Assembly (NCBI GenBank): GCA_964654945.1
Contig: CAZZLN010000024.1
Span: 1 to 25,697, forward strand
Direction of reading: 5' to 3'
Length of the DNA stretch: 25,697 nt
Source: HGM11788 sp964654945
Lineage (GTDB): Bacteria > Bacillota > Clostridia > Lachnospirales > CAG-274
This document shows, in pieces, positions 15,095 through 23,652 of the stretch. The notes beneath the pieces were generated by a model, which searched no databases, was not told the origin of the DNA, and was given only the letters and a program-made list of their open reading frames with translations. The position numbers and the translations under genes were made by a program. Position 1 is the stretch's first letter, and each line of letters starts with the position of its first letter.

Positions 15095-18000
15095 GGACAA
15101 TTCTATTAAGAAAGTTTTAGTAATAGGCTCAGGTCCTATTGTTATCGGTCAGGCAGCTGAGTTTGACTACTCCGGCACACAGGCGTGTGAGTCTATAAAA
15201 GAAGAAGGTATTGAGGTTGTACTTGTCAATTCAAATCCTGCTACAATTATGACAGATTTAGGTATGGCACATTATACCTATATTGAACCGTTGACTATAG
15301 ATTTTATTGAAAAGGTTATCGCAAAGGAACGTCCCGACAGTATTATTGCAGGCATGGGAGGTCAGACAGGTCTTAACCTAAGCTGTGAGCTTTATGATGC
15401 CGGTATTCTTGATAAATATAATGTTAAGGTCATTGGTACTTCTATAGAGTCTATTAAAGAAGGTGAGGATCGTGACAGCTTTAAAAGGCTTATGGAAAGA
15501 ACCAATCAGCCTATAGTGGAAAGTGATATTGTTACAGATGTTGATTCAGCTATTGATTTTGCAAACAGTATAGGCTATCCTGTTATAGTCAGACCTGCTT
15601 ACACTCTTGGCGGTACAGGCGGAGGTATTGCTCATGACGAATCAGAGCTTAGAGAAATCTGTACACAGGGAATTCACCTTTCAAGAGTGGGACAGGTTCT
15701 TATTGAAAAGAGTATAGCAGGCTGGAAAGAAATAGAGTTTGAGGTAATGAGAGATGGTGCAGGAAACTGTATCACAGTTTGTAGTATGGAAAATGTTGAC
15801 CCTGTTGGTGTACATACAGGTGACAGTATTGTAGTAGCTCCTGCTCAGACACTTTCAGACAGAGAATATCAGATGTTAAGAAGTGCAGCAATTAACATCA
15901 TTAATTCAATAGAAATAAAGGGCGGCTGTAATGTTCAGTTTGCTCTTGACCCTAACAGCTATAATTATGCTGTTATTGAAATCAACCCCAGAGTCAGCCG
16001 TTCTTCTGCACTTGCTTCGAAGGCAACAGGTTATCCGATTGCAAAGGTTGGTGCCAAGATTGCATTAGGCTATAATCTTGATGAAATTAAAAATGCTGTA
16101 ACAGGAAAGACTATGGCTTGTTTTGAACCAACTATTGACTACGTTGTATTAAAGTTTCCAAGATGGCCTTTTGATAAATTTTTTGGTGCTAAGAGAACTC
16201 TTGGCACAAAGATGATGGCTACAGGTGAAATAATGAGTATTGGCAAGAGCTTTGAAGCTGCACTTTTAAAGGGTATACGTTCTCTTGAAATCGGTCAGTA
16301 TGGTTTAGAGAGAAAAAGCAGCAGTGCAAGAGATCTTGAAACTCTTAAAAAGAGAGTTGTTACTCCTGATGATGAAAGATTATTCGACCTTGCGGAAATG
16401 TTAAGACGAGGATATAAGGTTGAAAAGGTTTGTCAAATTACAGGTATGGATTTATTCTTTGTATCAAAAATTGCAAATCTTGTTGAAATGGAAGAAGAAT
16501 TAAAGTCTATGTCACTTGATGACTTTACAGAAGAAAATCTTAGATATTTCAAGGAAAAAGGATTTTCAGATAAGGCTATAAGCAAGTTTGTAGGCTGTAT
16601 ACCTCCTGATATTTACGCACTTAGAAAAAAGTGGGATATTATGCCTGTATTTAAAATGGTTGACACCTGTGCAGGAGAGTTTGAGGCGGTAACACCTTAT
16701 TATTATTCAAGCTATGATACTGAAACAGAGGTTAAGGTAACAGATAACAAAAAGGTAATGGTTATAGGTTCAGGACCTATCAGAATTGGGCAGGGTATAG
16801 AATTTGACTACTGTTCTGTTCATTCTATAAAAGCACTGAAAAAAGCAGGCGTTGAAACAATCATAGTAAATAACAACCCTGAAACAGTATCAACTGACTT
16901 TGATACTGCTGACAAGCTTTATTTTGAGCCATTGACAGAAGAAGATGTATTGAATGTAGTTGAAACCGAAAAGCCTGATGGTGTTATATTACAGTTTGGG
17001 GGTCAGACAGCTATTAAGCTTGCAAACTTCTTTGATGAAATGAATATTCCTATTCTTGGCACACTTCCTGAGCAGATTGATGAAGCTGAGGACAGAGAAA
17101 AGTTTGATGCCGTACTTGAATCTCTCGGAATTTCAAGACCAAAGGGTAAGGGTGTATGGAGTGTTCAGGAGGGTATTGAAACTGCTGAAAAGCTTGGTTT
17201 TCCTGTTCTTGTAAGACCAAGCTATGTTCTTGGCGGTCAGGGTATGGAAATCACATATAATAATGAGCAGCTTATAAAATACCTTGAGGATGCTTTTGAA
17301 AAAGACCATAAAAATCCTGTTCTTATAGACAGATATTTAATGGGCAGAGAAATAGAAGTAGATGCAATATGTGATGGTACAGATGTGTATATTCCCGGTA
17401 TTATGGAGCATCTTGAAAGAGCCGGTGTTCATTCCGGTGACAGTATTTCAATATATCCTCCTCAGCATATAAGTGATGATATGAAAGCTCAGATTATGGA
17501 TGTTACAAAGAGGATTTCTATAGCACTTAAAGTTATAGGTATGATTAATATTCAGTTTATTGATTTTAAGGGTGAGCTTAATATTATAGAGGTTAATCCG
17601 CGTTCTTCAAGAACAGTCCCTTATATTACAAAGGTTACGGGTGTGCCTGTAATTGATATTGCAACAAGAGTAATGCTTGGGGAAAAGCTTGCTGATATGG
17701 GTTATGAAACAGGTATAGCCAATGAGCCCGATGTTGTTGCAGTTAAGGTTCCTGTGTTTTCTACAGAAAAGCTTCCTCAGGTTGAGGTTAGCTTAGGACC
17801 GGAAATGAGGTCAACAGGCGAGGTGCTTGGTGTTGGATATAATCTTGAAAATGCACTTTATAAGGGATTTATCGCATCAGGTACTACTATTCCTAAAAGA
17901 GGCAGCACAATTATAGCAACAGTAGGCAGCAAGGACCATGAAGCATTTGTTGAAATTGCAAAGAGATGTGTTGAGCTTGGCTGCAACTTTATAGCAACAA

Positions 18001-18305
18001 AGGGCACTGCAAGAGCCTTAAAGGAAGCAGGCATTGACTGTAAAGTTGTTAAGAAAATAAGCGAAGGTGTGCCAAATATTATTGATACTATCAGAAGCGG
18101 TGTTGTAGACCTTATTGTAGATATTCCCAAAAAGGCAAACAACAAAAAGAGCGATGGCTTTAAAATAAGAAGAACAGCTGTTGAAAGCTCAGTATCTCTT
18201 ATTACTGCCATAGATACATTTTCTGCTATGGTTGATGTAATGGAAAAGCAGATTGATGAAAAAATGCTTGATATATTTGACATTAACAGAGATATGAGAA
18301 AATAA
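15087..18305 (+). CDS. carB: Carbamoyl-phosphate synthase large subunit
   Basis: It makes carbamoyl phosphate from bicarbonate, ammonia and two ATP. The 1072 residues are the full family length. It begins with the first Rossmann-like preATP motif, IGSGPIVIGQAAEFDYSGTQA, and a second copy, IGSGPIRIGQGIEFDYCSVH, starts the C-terminal half, reflecting the internal duplication. The two ATP-grasp halves contain RPAYTLGGTGGGI (about 169-181) and RPSYVLGGQGMEI (about 712-724). An oligomerisation region lies between, and the last ~140 residues are an MGS-like allosteric domain (FIATKGTARALKEAGI), where UMP or ornithine usually act. GGAGGTG precedes ATG 15087 inside the end of carA. A terminator closes the operon. 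Confidence 0.96.
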   Translation: MPKDNSIKKVLVIGSGPIVIGQAAEFDYSGTQACESIKEEGIEVVLVNSNPATIMTDLGMAHYTYIEPLTIDFIEKVIAKERPDSIIAGMGGQTGLNLSCELYDAGILDKYNVKVIGTSIESIKEGEDRDSFKRLMERTNQPIVESDIVTDVDSAIDFANSIGYPVIVRPAYTLGGTGGGIAHDESELREICTQGIHLSRVGQVLIEKSIAGWKEIEFEVMRDGAGNCITVCSMENVDPVGVHTGDSIVVAPAQTLSDREYQMLRSAAINIINSIEIKGGCNVQFALDPNSYNYAVIEINPRVSRSSALASKATGYPIAKVGAKIALGYNLDEIKNAVTGKTMACFEPTIDYVVLKFPRWPFDKFFGAKRTLGTKMMATGEIMSIGKSFEAALLKGIRSLEIGQYGLERKSSSARDLETLKKRVVTPDDERLFDLAEMLRRGYKVEKVCQITGMDLFFVSKIANLVEMEEELKSMSLDDFTEENLRYFKEKGFSDKAISKFVGCIPPDIYALRKKWDIMPVFKMVDTCAGEFEAVTPYYYSSYDTETEVKVTDNKKVMVIGSGPIRIGQGIEFDYCSVHSIKALKKAGVETIIVNNNPETVSTDFDTADKLYFEPLTEEDVLNVVETEKPDGVILQFGGQTAIKLANFFDEMNIPILGTLPEQIDEAEDREKFDAVLESLGISRPKGKGVWSVQEGIETAEKLGFPVLVRPSYVLGGQGMEITYNNEQLIKYLEDAFEKDHKNPVLIDRYLMGREIEVDAICDGTDVYIPGIMEHLERAGVHSGDSISIYPPQHISDDMKAQIMDVTKRISIALKVIGMINIQFIDFKGELNIIEVNPRSSRTVPYITKVTGVPVIDIATRVMLGEKLADMGYETGIANEPDVVAVKVPVFSTEKLPQVEVSLGPEMRSTGEVLGVGYNLENALYKGFIASGTTIPKRGSTIIATVGSKDHEAFVEIAKRCVELGCNFIATKGTARALKEAGIDCKVVKKISEGVPNIIDTIRSGVVDLIVDIPKKANNKKSDGFKIRRTAVESSVSLITAIDTFSAMVDVMEKQIDEKMLDIFDINRDMRK

Positions 18306-18317
18306 TTGTGATTATGC

Positions 18318-18345
18318 AAAGGCAGCCAAAAGGCTGCTTTTGTTC
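18318..18345 (+). terminator. Terminator of the pyr operon
   Basis: AAAGGCAGCC (18318-18327) pairs with GGCTGCTTTT (18332-18341), one pair being G-U, around a four-base AAAA loop, followed by TGTT. It lies 13 bases after the carB stop codon. Confidence 0.85.
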
Positions 18346-18372
18346 ATATAATTAAAAATTTGAGCAGAAAAA

Positions 18373-18401
18373 TTGACTTTACTTATTTTAAGGGATATAG
18401 T
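18373..18401 (+). promoter_or_regulatory. Promoter of glmM-glmS-mtnN
   Basis: TTGACT (18373-18378) and TATAGT (18396-18401) are spaced 17 bases apart. An overlapping TATAAT at 18401-18406 is too far (22 bases) from the -35 box. The leader would be about 80 bases long with one small GCAG/CTGC hairpin at 18421-18432. Confidence 0.65.
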
Positions 18402-18487
18402 ATAATATAAATAATATGAAGCAGTAGTCTGCAAAATTATAAATTCAATAAATACAGTGAATAAATAACGGGAGGCGTTCATTTAAA

Positions 18488-19837
18488 ATGGGCAAGTTTT
18501 TTGGAACAGACGGTGTAAGAGGTGTAGCTAATATAGAGCTTACTCCTGAGCTTGTATATAAACTTGGAAGAGCAGGTGCTTATGTGCTTACTAAGCATAC
18601 TAATCATACAGCTAAGATTATTGTGGGTATGGATACAAGAATTTCAGGTGAAATGCTTGAATCTGCTCTTATTGCAGGCATATGCTCTGTTGGAGCTCAC
18701 GCAGTAAGTCTTGGTGTTGTGCCAACTCCGGCAGTTGCACATCTTGTCAGAAAATATGGTGCTGATGCAGGCATTGTTATCAGTGCTTCTCATAATCCTG
18801 TTCAGGATAATGGTATTAAGTTTTTTAATTCTCAGGGATTTAAGCTTAGAGATGATTTAGAGCTTGAAATTGAAAGCTATATGACTGATAATTGGAATGA
18901 AATTCCAAGACCTTATGGCGATAAGGTTGGTTCAAAATCTGTCAGTGAAGATGCAGTTGAAAATTATGTTGAATTTTTAAAAACCTCAACAGATATAAGT
19001 CTTGACGGAATTAAGCTTGCAATTGACTGTGCAAACGGTGCTACATATAAGGCAGCTCCTATGGCACTTACTGCCCTTGGTGCAGAAGTTCTTGCCATTC
19101 ATAGAAATCCTGACGGCACTAATATTAATTTAAACTGCGGTTCAACTCATATTGAGAGCCTGCAGAAATTTGTTGTAGATAACAACTGCGATTTAGGTAT
19201 TGCTTTTGATGGTGATGGTGACAGATGTCTTGCTGTTGATGAAAATGGTGAAATGATTGACGGTGATGTTATTATGGCTATCTGCGGCAAATATATGAAA
19301 GAATGCGGTAAGCTGAAAAACAACACTATTGTTGCTACTGTTATGAGTAATCTTGGTCTTTTTATGATGGGTGATAAAAACGGCATCAATATTGAAAGAA
19401 CTAAGGTTGGCGACAGATATGTATTAGAGCATATATTAGAATGCGGAGATTGCTTTGGCGGTGAGCAGTCAGGTCATATTATTTTCTTTGATTATAATAC
19501 TACAGGTGACGGTATACTTACTGCTATACAGCTTCTTACTACCCTTAAAAAGACAGGACAGACCTTGGCTGAAGCTAAAAGTGTTATGGAAGTTCTCCCT
19601 CAGGTTCTTGTAAATGCAAGAGTTGATAACAAGAGAAAAAATGAATACCTTTCAAACGAAACAATAAGAAATGAAATAGAAAAGCTTGAAGCTAAGTTCA
19701 GCGGTGAGGGCAGAGTTCTTATCAGACCGTCAGGCACAGAGCCGATTGTAAGAGTTATGATAGAGGGCAGAGATAAAAATGTGCTTAAAAAAGAAGCTGA
19801 AAGACTTGCAAGACTTATTGAAGGTCTTTTAAGTTAG
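18488..19837 (+). CDS. glmM: Phosphoglucosamine mutase
   Basis: It converts glucosamine-6-phosphate to glucosamine-1-phosphate for UDP-GlcNAc and so for peptidoglycan. GGAGG at 18471-18475 is 12 bases before ATG 18488. The 449 residues start with the family signature GKFFGTDGVRGVAN. The phosphoserine loop ISASHNP puts the phosphorylated serine at S101, the magnesium loop DGDGDR is at 241-246, the sugar-specific region GGEQSGH lies near 325, and RPSGTEP near the C-terminus binds phosphate. These features fit GlmM rather than a phosphoglucomutase/phosphomannomutase. glmS follows after 11 bases, so the two steps before UDP-GlcNAc formation are co-transcribed. Confidence 0.96.
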   Translation: MGKFFGTDGVRGVANIELTPELVYKLGRAGAYVLTKHTNHTAKIIVGMDTRISGEMLESALIAGICSVGAHAVSLGVVPTPAVAHLVRKYGADAGIVISASHNPVQDNGIKFFNSQGFKLRDDLELEIESYMTDNWNEIPRPYGDKVGSKSVSEDAVENYVEFLKTSTDISLDGIKLAIDCANGATYKAAPMALTALGAEVLAIHRNPDGTNINLNCGSTHIESLQKFVVDNNCDLGIAFDGDGDRCLAVDENGEMIDGDVIMAICGKYMKECGKLKNNTIVATVMSNLGLFMMGDKNGINIERTKVGDRYVLEHILECGDCFGGEQSGHIIFFDYNTTGDGILTAIQLLTTLKKTGQTLAEAKSVMEVLPQVLVNARVDNKRKNEYLSNETIRNEIEKLEAKFSGEGRVLIRPSGTEPIVRVMIEGRDKNVLKKEAERLARLIEGLLS

Positions 19838-19848
19838 GAGGAAAAATT

Positions 19849-21687
19849 ATGTGTGGTGTAGTTGGCTATGTTGGCAGCAAAAATGCTGTGCCTGTGCTTC
19901 TAAACGGTTTAAGCAAGCTGGAATACAGAGGCTATGACTCAGCAGGTGTTGCAGTTTATAACAATGGAAAAATAGATATTGAAAAGGCTAAAGGAAGAAT
20001 TCAAAATCTTAGAAATCTTCTTTTAGAAAATCCTATTCATGGCAATTTAGGTATAGGTCATACAAGATGGGCAACTCATGGAGCGCCGTCAGATACAAAT
20101 GCACATCCTCATTTTAGTAATGACAGTAAAATTGCAGTTGTGCATAATGGCATTATAGAAAACTATATGGAGCTTAAAACAGAGCTTGAGGCAAAGGGTT
20201 ATGTGTTTCATTCAGAAACTGATACTGAAACTGTCGTAAATCTTATTGATGATTATTATTCACAGGGAAAGGATATTCTTGAAGCGGTAAGACTTGTTCT
20301 TGAAAGAATTGAAGGCTCTTATGCTCTTGGCATTATTTGCACTGATTTTCCTGACAGGCTTATTGCAGCAAGAAAGGATAGTCCCCTTATAATCGGTATT
20401 GGCAAGGGAGAAAACTATATTGCAAGTGATATTCCTGCTATTCTTAATTATACTAAAAATGCCTATATTCTCGATGACAAAGAAATTGCAGTTATAAAGG
20501 CTGATTCTATTCAGATTTATAACATTAACGGAGAGCCTGTTAAAAAAGAAGTTTATACCTATCAGTGGGATGTTGAGGCTGCTGAAAAAAGCGGCTATGA
20601 CCACTTTATGCTAAAGGAAATATACGAACAGCCAAAGGTTGTTAAAGATAACCTTTCAAGACGTTTTTCCGAAGACGGCAAATCTATTCATTTAGACGGC
20701 ATAAAGCTTGGCAAGGAAGAACTTAAAAATATAAACAAGGTTTATGTAGTAGCCTGCGGTACTGCTTATTATGCAGGTCTTGTAGGAAAGTATCTCTTAG
20801 AAAGACTGGTAAAGATACCTGTAAATGCAGAGGTGGCAAGTGAATTCAGATATAATGAGCCTCTTATTGATGAGAATACTCTTATGATTGTTATTTCACA
20901 GTCAGGTGAAACGGCAGATACTCTTGCAGCACTAAAGCTTGCTAAAAAAAGGGGAGCAAGAGTTCTTGGTATTGTAAATGCAGTCGGCAGCTCTATTGCC
21001 AGAGAAAGTGATGATGTGCTTTATACTCTTGCAGGCTTTGAAATTGCAGTTGCTTCTACAAAAGCATTTTCTGCACAGGTTATTGCAATGTATCTTATTG
21101 CTTTGCATTTTGCACAGGAGCTTGGTACAATTTCTCAGGATGAATTTGATGCCATTAAGCAAGCTATGGATATGCTTCCATCTCAAATTAATGACATTCT
21201 TACAAAGGCTGCTCCTGCTATAAAGAGATTTGTTGATAAATATATTAATTCAAAGAATGTATTTTATATAGGCAGAGGTCTTGACCATATTGTAGGTATG
21301 GAAGGCTCTCTCAAGTTAAAGGAAATTGCGTATCTTCATTCCGAGCCTTATGCTGCAGGTGAGCTTAAACATGGACCTATTGCACTTATTGAAAAATCAA
21401 CTCTTGTTGTTGGTGTTGTAACTCAGGAAAAGCTTTTTGATAAGACCGTAAGCAATATCAGAGAGGTTAAAGCCAGAGGAGCAAAGGTTCTTGCTATTGC
21501 TATGGAGGGCAATTCCGATATTGAAAAATATGCTGATGATGTTATTTATATTCCGAGAACTCATTGGGCATTAACATCTGTTTTGGCTAATATTCCGCAG
21601 CAGTTATTTGCTTATTATATGGCTCTGGGACTTGGCAATGACGTTGATAAGCCAAGAAATCTTGCTAAGAGTGTAACTGTTGAGTAA
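19849..21687 (+). CDS. glmS: Glutamine-fructose-6-phosphate aminotransferase (isomerising)
   Basis: It makes glucosamine-6-phosphate from fructose-6-phosphate and glutamine. GGAGG lies just before ATG 19849. Of 612 residues, Cys2 becomes the N-terminal nucleophile of the class II glutaminase domain (MCGVVGYVG, then YRGYDSAGVA and HTRWATHG). The isomerase half has two SIS domains, with SQSGETADT at 350-358 and a second sugar-binding region around residues 470-510 (GLDHIVGMEGSLKLKEIAY, HSEPYAAGELKHGP). It ends LAKSVTVE, the typical closing sequence. Only 11 bases separate it from glmM, so there is no space for the glmS self-cleaving ribozyme that precedes this gene in many Firmicutes; regulation must be different here. 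Confidence 0.97.
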   Translation: MCGVVGYVGSKNAVPVLLNGLSKLEYRGYDSAGVAVYNNGKIDIEKAKGRIQNLRNLLLENPIHGNLGIGHTRWATHGAPSDTNAHPHFSNDSKIAVVHNGIIENYMELKTELEAKGYVFHSETDTETVVNLIDDYYSQGKDILEAVRLVLERIEGSYALGIICTDFPDRLIAARKDSPLIIGIGKGENYIASDIPAILNYTKNAYILDDKEIAVIKADSIQIYNINGEPVKKEVYTYQWDVEAAEKSGYDHFMLKEIYEQPKVVKDNLSRRFSEDGKSIHLDGIKLGKEELKNINKVYVVACGTAYYAGLVGKYLLERLVKIPVNAEVASEFRYNEPLIDENTLMIVISQSGETADTLAALKLAKKRGARVLGIVNAVGSSIARESDDVLYTLAGFEIAVASTKAFSAQVIAMYLIALHFAQELGTISQDEFDAIKQAMDMLPSQINDILTKAAPAIKRFVDKYINSKNVFYIGRGLDHIVGMEGSLKLKEIAYLHSEPYAAGELKHGPIALIEKSTLVVGVVTQEKLFDKTVSNIREVKARGAKVLAIAMEGNSDIEKYADDVIYIPRTHWALTSVLANIPQQLFAYYMALGLGNDVDKPRNLAKSVTVE

Positions 21688-21701
21688 TATGGAGGTAACT
21701 T

Positions 21702-22397
21702 ATGACTATTGGTATTATAGGTGCTATGCAGGCAGAAATTAACAATATTTTAAAAGATATGAATGTTCTGACTACAAAGACAGCTCTGGGACTTGATTTT
21801 TATCTTGGCACTTTGCCTGAAAGCACAAACAGTGTAGTGCTTGTTAAATCAGGCATAGGAAAGGTAAATTCTGCATTATGCACTCAGGTTCTTATTGACC
21901 ATTTTGCAGCGGACTGTATTATAAATGTTGGTGTTGCGGGAGGTATGGCTGATGGTATGACTATTGGGGATATTGCAATATCTACAGAAGCTATGTATCA
22001 CGATTTTGATACTTCTGCTCTTGGTGATGAGCTTGGCTATATTTCAGGCATTGATACAAGTATTTTTCCGGCTGACATTGAGCTTATGGAAGTTGCAGAA
22101 GAAGCAGTTAATGAAATAGGCTATCCTTTTTTTAAGGGCAGGGTAGTAAGTGGTGACCAATTTATAGGTGACAATGAAACAAAATATAGAATAAAGAAGC
22201 TTTTTAATCCTATATGCTGTGAAATGGAAGGTGCAAGTATTGCCCATGCCTGTTATCTTAATAAAATACCTTTTGTTATTATAAGAGCTATTTCTGATAA
22301 TGCTGATGACAGCGGTGATGTTAATTATGAGGCTTTTTTCCGAGAGTCAGCTGTTGTTGCTTCAAAGATTATTAAAATTATGGTTTCTAAATTGTAA
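21702..22397 (+). CDS. mtnN: 5'-methylthioadenosine/S-adenosylhomocysteine nucleosidase
   Basis: It cleaves methylthioadenosine and S-adenosylhomocysteine to adenine plus the thioribose sugars, removing inhibitory by-products of methylation and polyamine synthesis. ATG 21702 follows GGAGG. The 231 residues start MTIGIIGAMQAEI, placing the catalytic-water glutamate at E12 as in the E. coli enzyme. ICCEMEGASIAHAC (171-184) contains E176, which binds the ribose, and RAISDNADD (195-203) contains D199, the proton donor. It is the last gene of the glmM operon, 14 bases after glmS; no metabolic link with glmS is obvious. A terminator follows at once. Confidence 0.95.
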   Translation: MTIGIIGAMQAEINNILKDMNVLTTKTALGLDFYLGTLPESTNSVVLVKSGIGKVNSALCTQVLIDHFAADCIINVGVAGGMADGMTIGDIAISTEAMYHDFDTSALGDELGYISGIDTSIFPADIELMEVAEEAVNEIGYPFFKGRVVSGDQFIGDNETKYRIKKLFNPICCEMEGASIAHACYLNKIPFVIIRAISDNADDSGDVNYEAFFRESAVVASKIIKIMVSKL

Positions 22398-22401
22398 TTT
22401 G

Positions 22402-22427
22402 AAAGTGCTGTAAATTCAGCACTTTTT
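22402..22427 (+). terminator. Terminator after mtnN
   Basis: AAAGTGCTG (22402-22410) pairs perfectly with CAGCACTTT (22417-22425), loop TAAATT, followed by TT. It begins four bases after the mtnN stop codon. Confidence 0.85.
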
Positions 22428-22445
22428 AGTACAAAAAACTGTTAT

Positions 22446-22493
22446 AAAAAAGACTGCCGCAAAAAAAAGACTGCCGCCCAATGAGCAGCAGTC
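22446..22493 (-). terminator. Terminator of rplJ-rplL with a duplicated 3' arm
   Basis: On the minus strand, GACTGCTGC (22493-22485) pairs with GCGGCAGTC (22477-22469), with one mismatch, and is followed by eight T (22468-22461). The 3' arm plus T run is then repeated: the plus-strand 15-mer AAAAAAGACTGCCGC occurs at 22446-22460 and again at 22463-22477. The single 5' arm could pair with either copy, giving a second chance to terminate. Confidence 0.85.
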
Positions 22494-22512
22494 ATAAAAT
22501 TTAAAGTTTAAA

Positions 22513-22890
22513 TTATTTAAGAGTAACCTTTGCACCAACTTCTTCAAGCTTAGCCTTAACGTTTTCAGCGTCATCCTTAGATATCTGTTCCTTAACAATC
22601 TTAGGAGCACCGTCAACGATTGCCTTAGCTTCTTTAAGACCAAGACCTGTAATTTCTCTAACAACCTTGATAACCTTAATCTTTTCAGAACCAACTTCTG
22701 TTAATTCTACATCGAATTCAGTCTTTTCTTCAGCAGCTTCGCCGCCTGCAGCAGCACCTGCAGCAACTACAACACCTGCAGCAGCAGAAACACCAAATTC
22801 TTCTTCAGCAGCCTTTACTAAATCATTAAGCTCTAAAACTGTAAGTTCTTTTACAGCTGCAATAATTTCTTCAATTGATAACTTTGCCAT
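22513..22890 (-). CDS. rplL: Ribosomal protein L7/L12
   Basis: This is the stalk protein of the large ribosomal subunit, which binds L10 as dimers and recruits translation factors. The start is taken at 22890 (MAKLSIEEII), eight bases after GGAGG (22903-22899), giving 125 residues; the upstream in-frame ATG at 22905 would overlap the ribosome site. Residues 1-~35 are the helical dimerisation and L10-binding domain, ~36-55 the Ala/Gly-rich hinge (VVVAAGAAAGGEAAEE), and the remainder the conserved factor-binding domain with EKIKVIKVVREITGLGLKEAKAIVDGAPK. It lies downstream of rplJ in the same operon and is followed by a terminator rather than rpoB. Confidence 0.97.
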   Translation of the reverse strand: MAKLSIEEIIAAVKELTVLELNDLVKAAEEEFGVSAAAGVVVAAGAAAGGEAAEEKTEFDVELTEVGSEKIKVIKVVREITGLGLKEAKAIVDGAPKIVKEQISKDDAENVKAKLEEVGAKVTLK

Positions 22891-22942
22891 TTTAATTTCC
22901 TCCATATTAAATAATAATTCAAATAGTTAAATAGTTTGTAAA

Positions 22943-23455
22943 TTAAGCCTCTGCTTCTTCAGGAGCAGATTCTCCGTCTTTGTCTGCAATAGCCTGAATA
23001 ACTCTTGCGAAAGAACTCATTGGAGCCTTGAAGCTTCCAAGTAACTTTGAAAGAAGCACATCTCTTGATGGAATATCTGCAATCTGAATCATACCGGCAG
23101 CATCATAACAAGTTCCTTCAATTACACCTGCCTTGAATTCAAGAGCCTTAGCATTTTTTCTAAACTTGTTGATAATAGCAGCAGCAGCAGTAGGGTCTTC
23201 ATAAGAAATAGCGATTGCACTAGGGCCTTCAAAATAGTCCTTTAAACCCTCATACTGAGTATCAGCAACTGCAAAATTCATCATAGTGTTTTTGTAAACC
23301 TTGTAATCAACACCGGCTTCTCTTAACTGCTTTCTTAAAGCAGTATCCTGTTCTACACTAAGACCTCTGGCATCAACTAATACAGCAGAAGAAGCCTTTT
23401 CAAGCTTTTCTTTAATTTCGCTTACAATAGCCTTTTTTGCATCTAAATTAGCCAA
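22943..23455 (-). CDS. rplJ: Ribosomal protein L10
   Basis: This protein anchors the L7/L12 stalk to 23S rRNA and represses its own operon by binding the leader. The start codon is TTG at 23455-23453, six bases after AGGAGGTG (23469-23462); no nearer ATG fits, and MANLDAKKAIVSEI is the expected N-terminus. The 170 residues include the RNA-binding N-domain (VLVDARGLSVEQDTALRKQLREAGVDYKVYKNTMM) and the C-terminal helix for L7/L12 dimers. The mRNA leader upstream is a recognisable L10 leader. The rare TTG start may help set the low L10 level relative to L7/L12. Confidence 0.96.
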   Translation of the reverse strand: MANLDAKKAIVSEIKEKLEKASSAVLVDARGLSVEQDTALRKQLREAGVDYKVYKNTMMNFAVADTQYEGLKDYFEGPSAIAISYEDPTAAAAIINKFRKNAKALEFKAGVIEGTCYDAAGMIQIADIPSRDVLLSKLLGSFKAPMSSFARVIQAIADKDGESAPEEAEA

Positions 23456-23490
23456 AACTTACACCTCCTATAAAAATTTAAACTTTTATA

Positions 23491-23617
23491 GCCGTATAAA
23501 AAAACTCTCTGTACCGGACAGAGAGATAAATACAAATCAATCATACTTGTATCCTCGGCAGGGTGTTATATAAATAACTTAATTACAGAAATGCACAAAC
23601 CTGCTGTCTACGGCACA
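23491..23617 (-). promoter_or_regulatory. L10 leader RNA with attenuator
   Basis: Read on the minus strand, the leader contains GCCGTAGACAGCAGG and, further on, CCCTGCCGAGGATACAAG, both hallmarks of the ribosomal L10 leader family in Firmicutes. GCCGTA (23614-23609) can pair with TACGGC (23496-23491), closing the domain. An intrinsic terminator, CTCTCTGT/ACAGAGAG (23525-23498 including seven T), lies inside it. Excess L10-L12 complex binds the kink-turn region and lowers expression of rplJ-rplL. Confidence 0.9.
23498..23525 (-). terminator. Attenuator hairpin in the L10 leader
   Basis: On the minus strand CTCTCTGT (23525-23518) pairs with ACAGAGAG (23512-23505) around a five-base loop and is followed by seven T (23504-23498). 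Confidence 0.85.
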
Positions 23618-23623
23618 AACATT

Positions 23624-23652
23624 ATTATAGCAAATTAAGACATAATTGTCAA
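23624..23652 (-). promoter_or_regulatory. Promoter of rplJ-rplL
   Basis: A perfect TTGACA (23652-23647) and a perfect TATAAT (23629-23624) are separated by 17 bases on the minus strand. The -35 box begins on the base after the stop codon of the upstream SseB-like gene. Transcription would start near 23617, at the front of the L10 leader. Confidence 0.92.

Noticed and set aside
17858..18319. 153-codon minus-strand frame over the end of carB
   Set aside because: Antisense shadow of the conserved MGS-like domain; it overlaps the operon terminator region and has no ribosome site.
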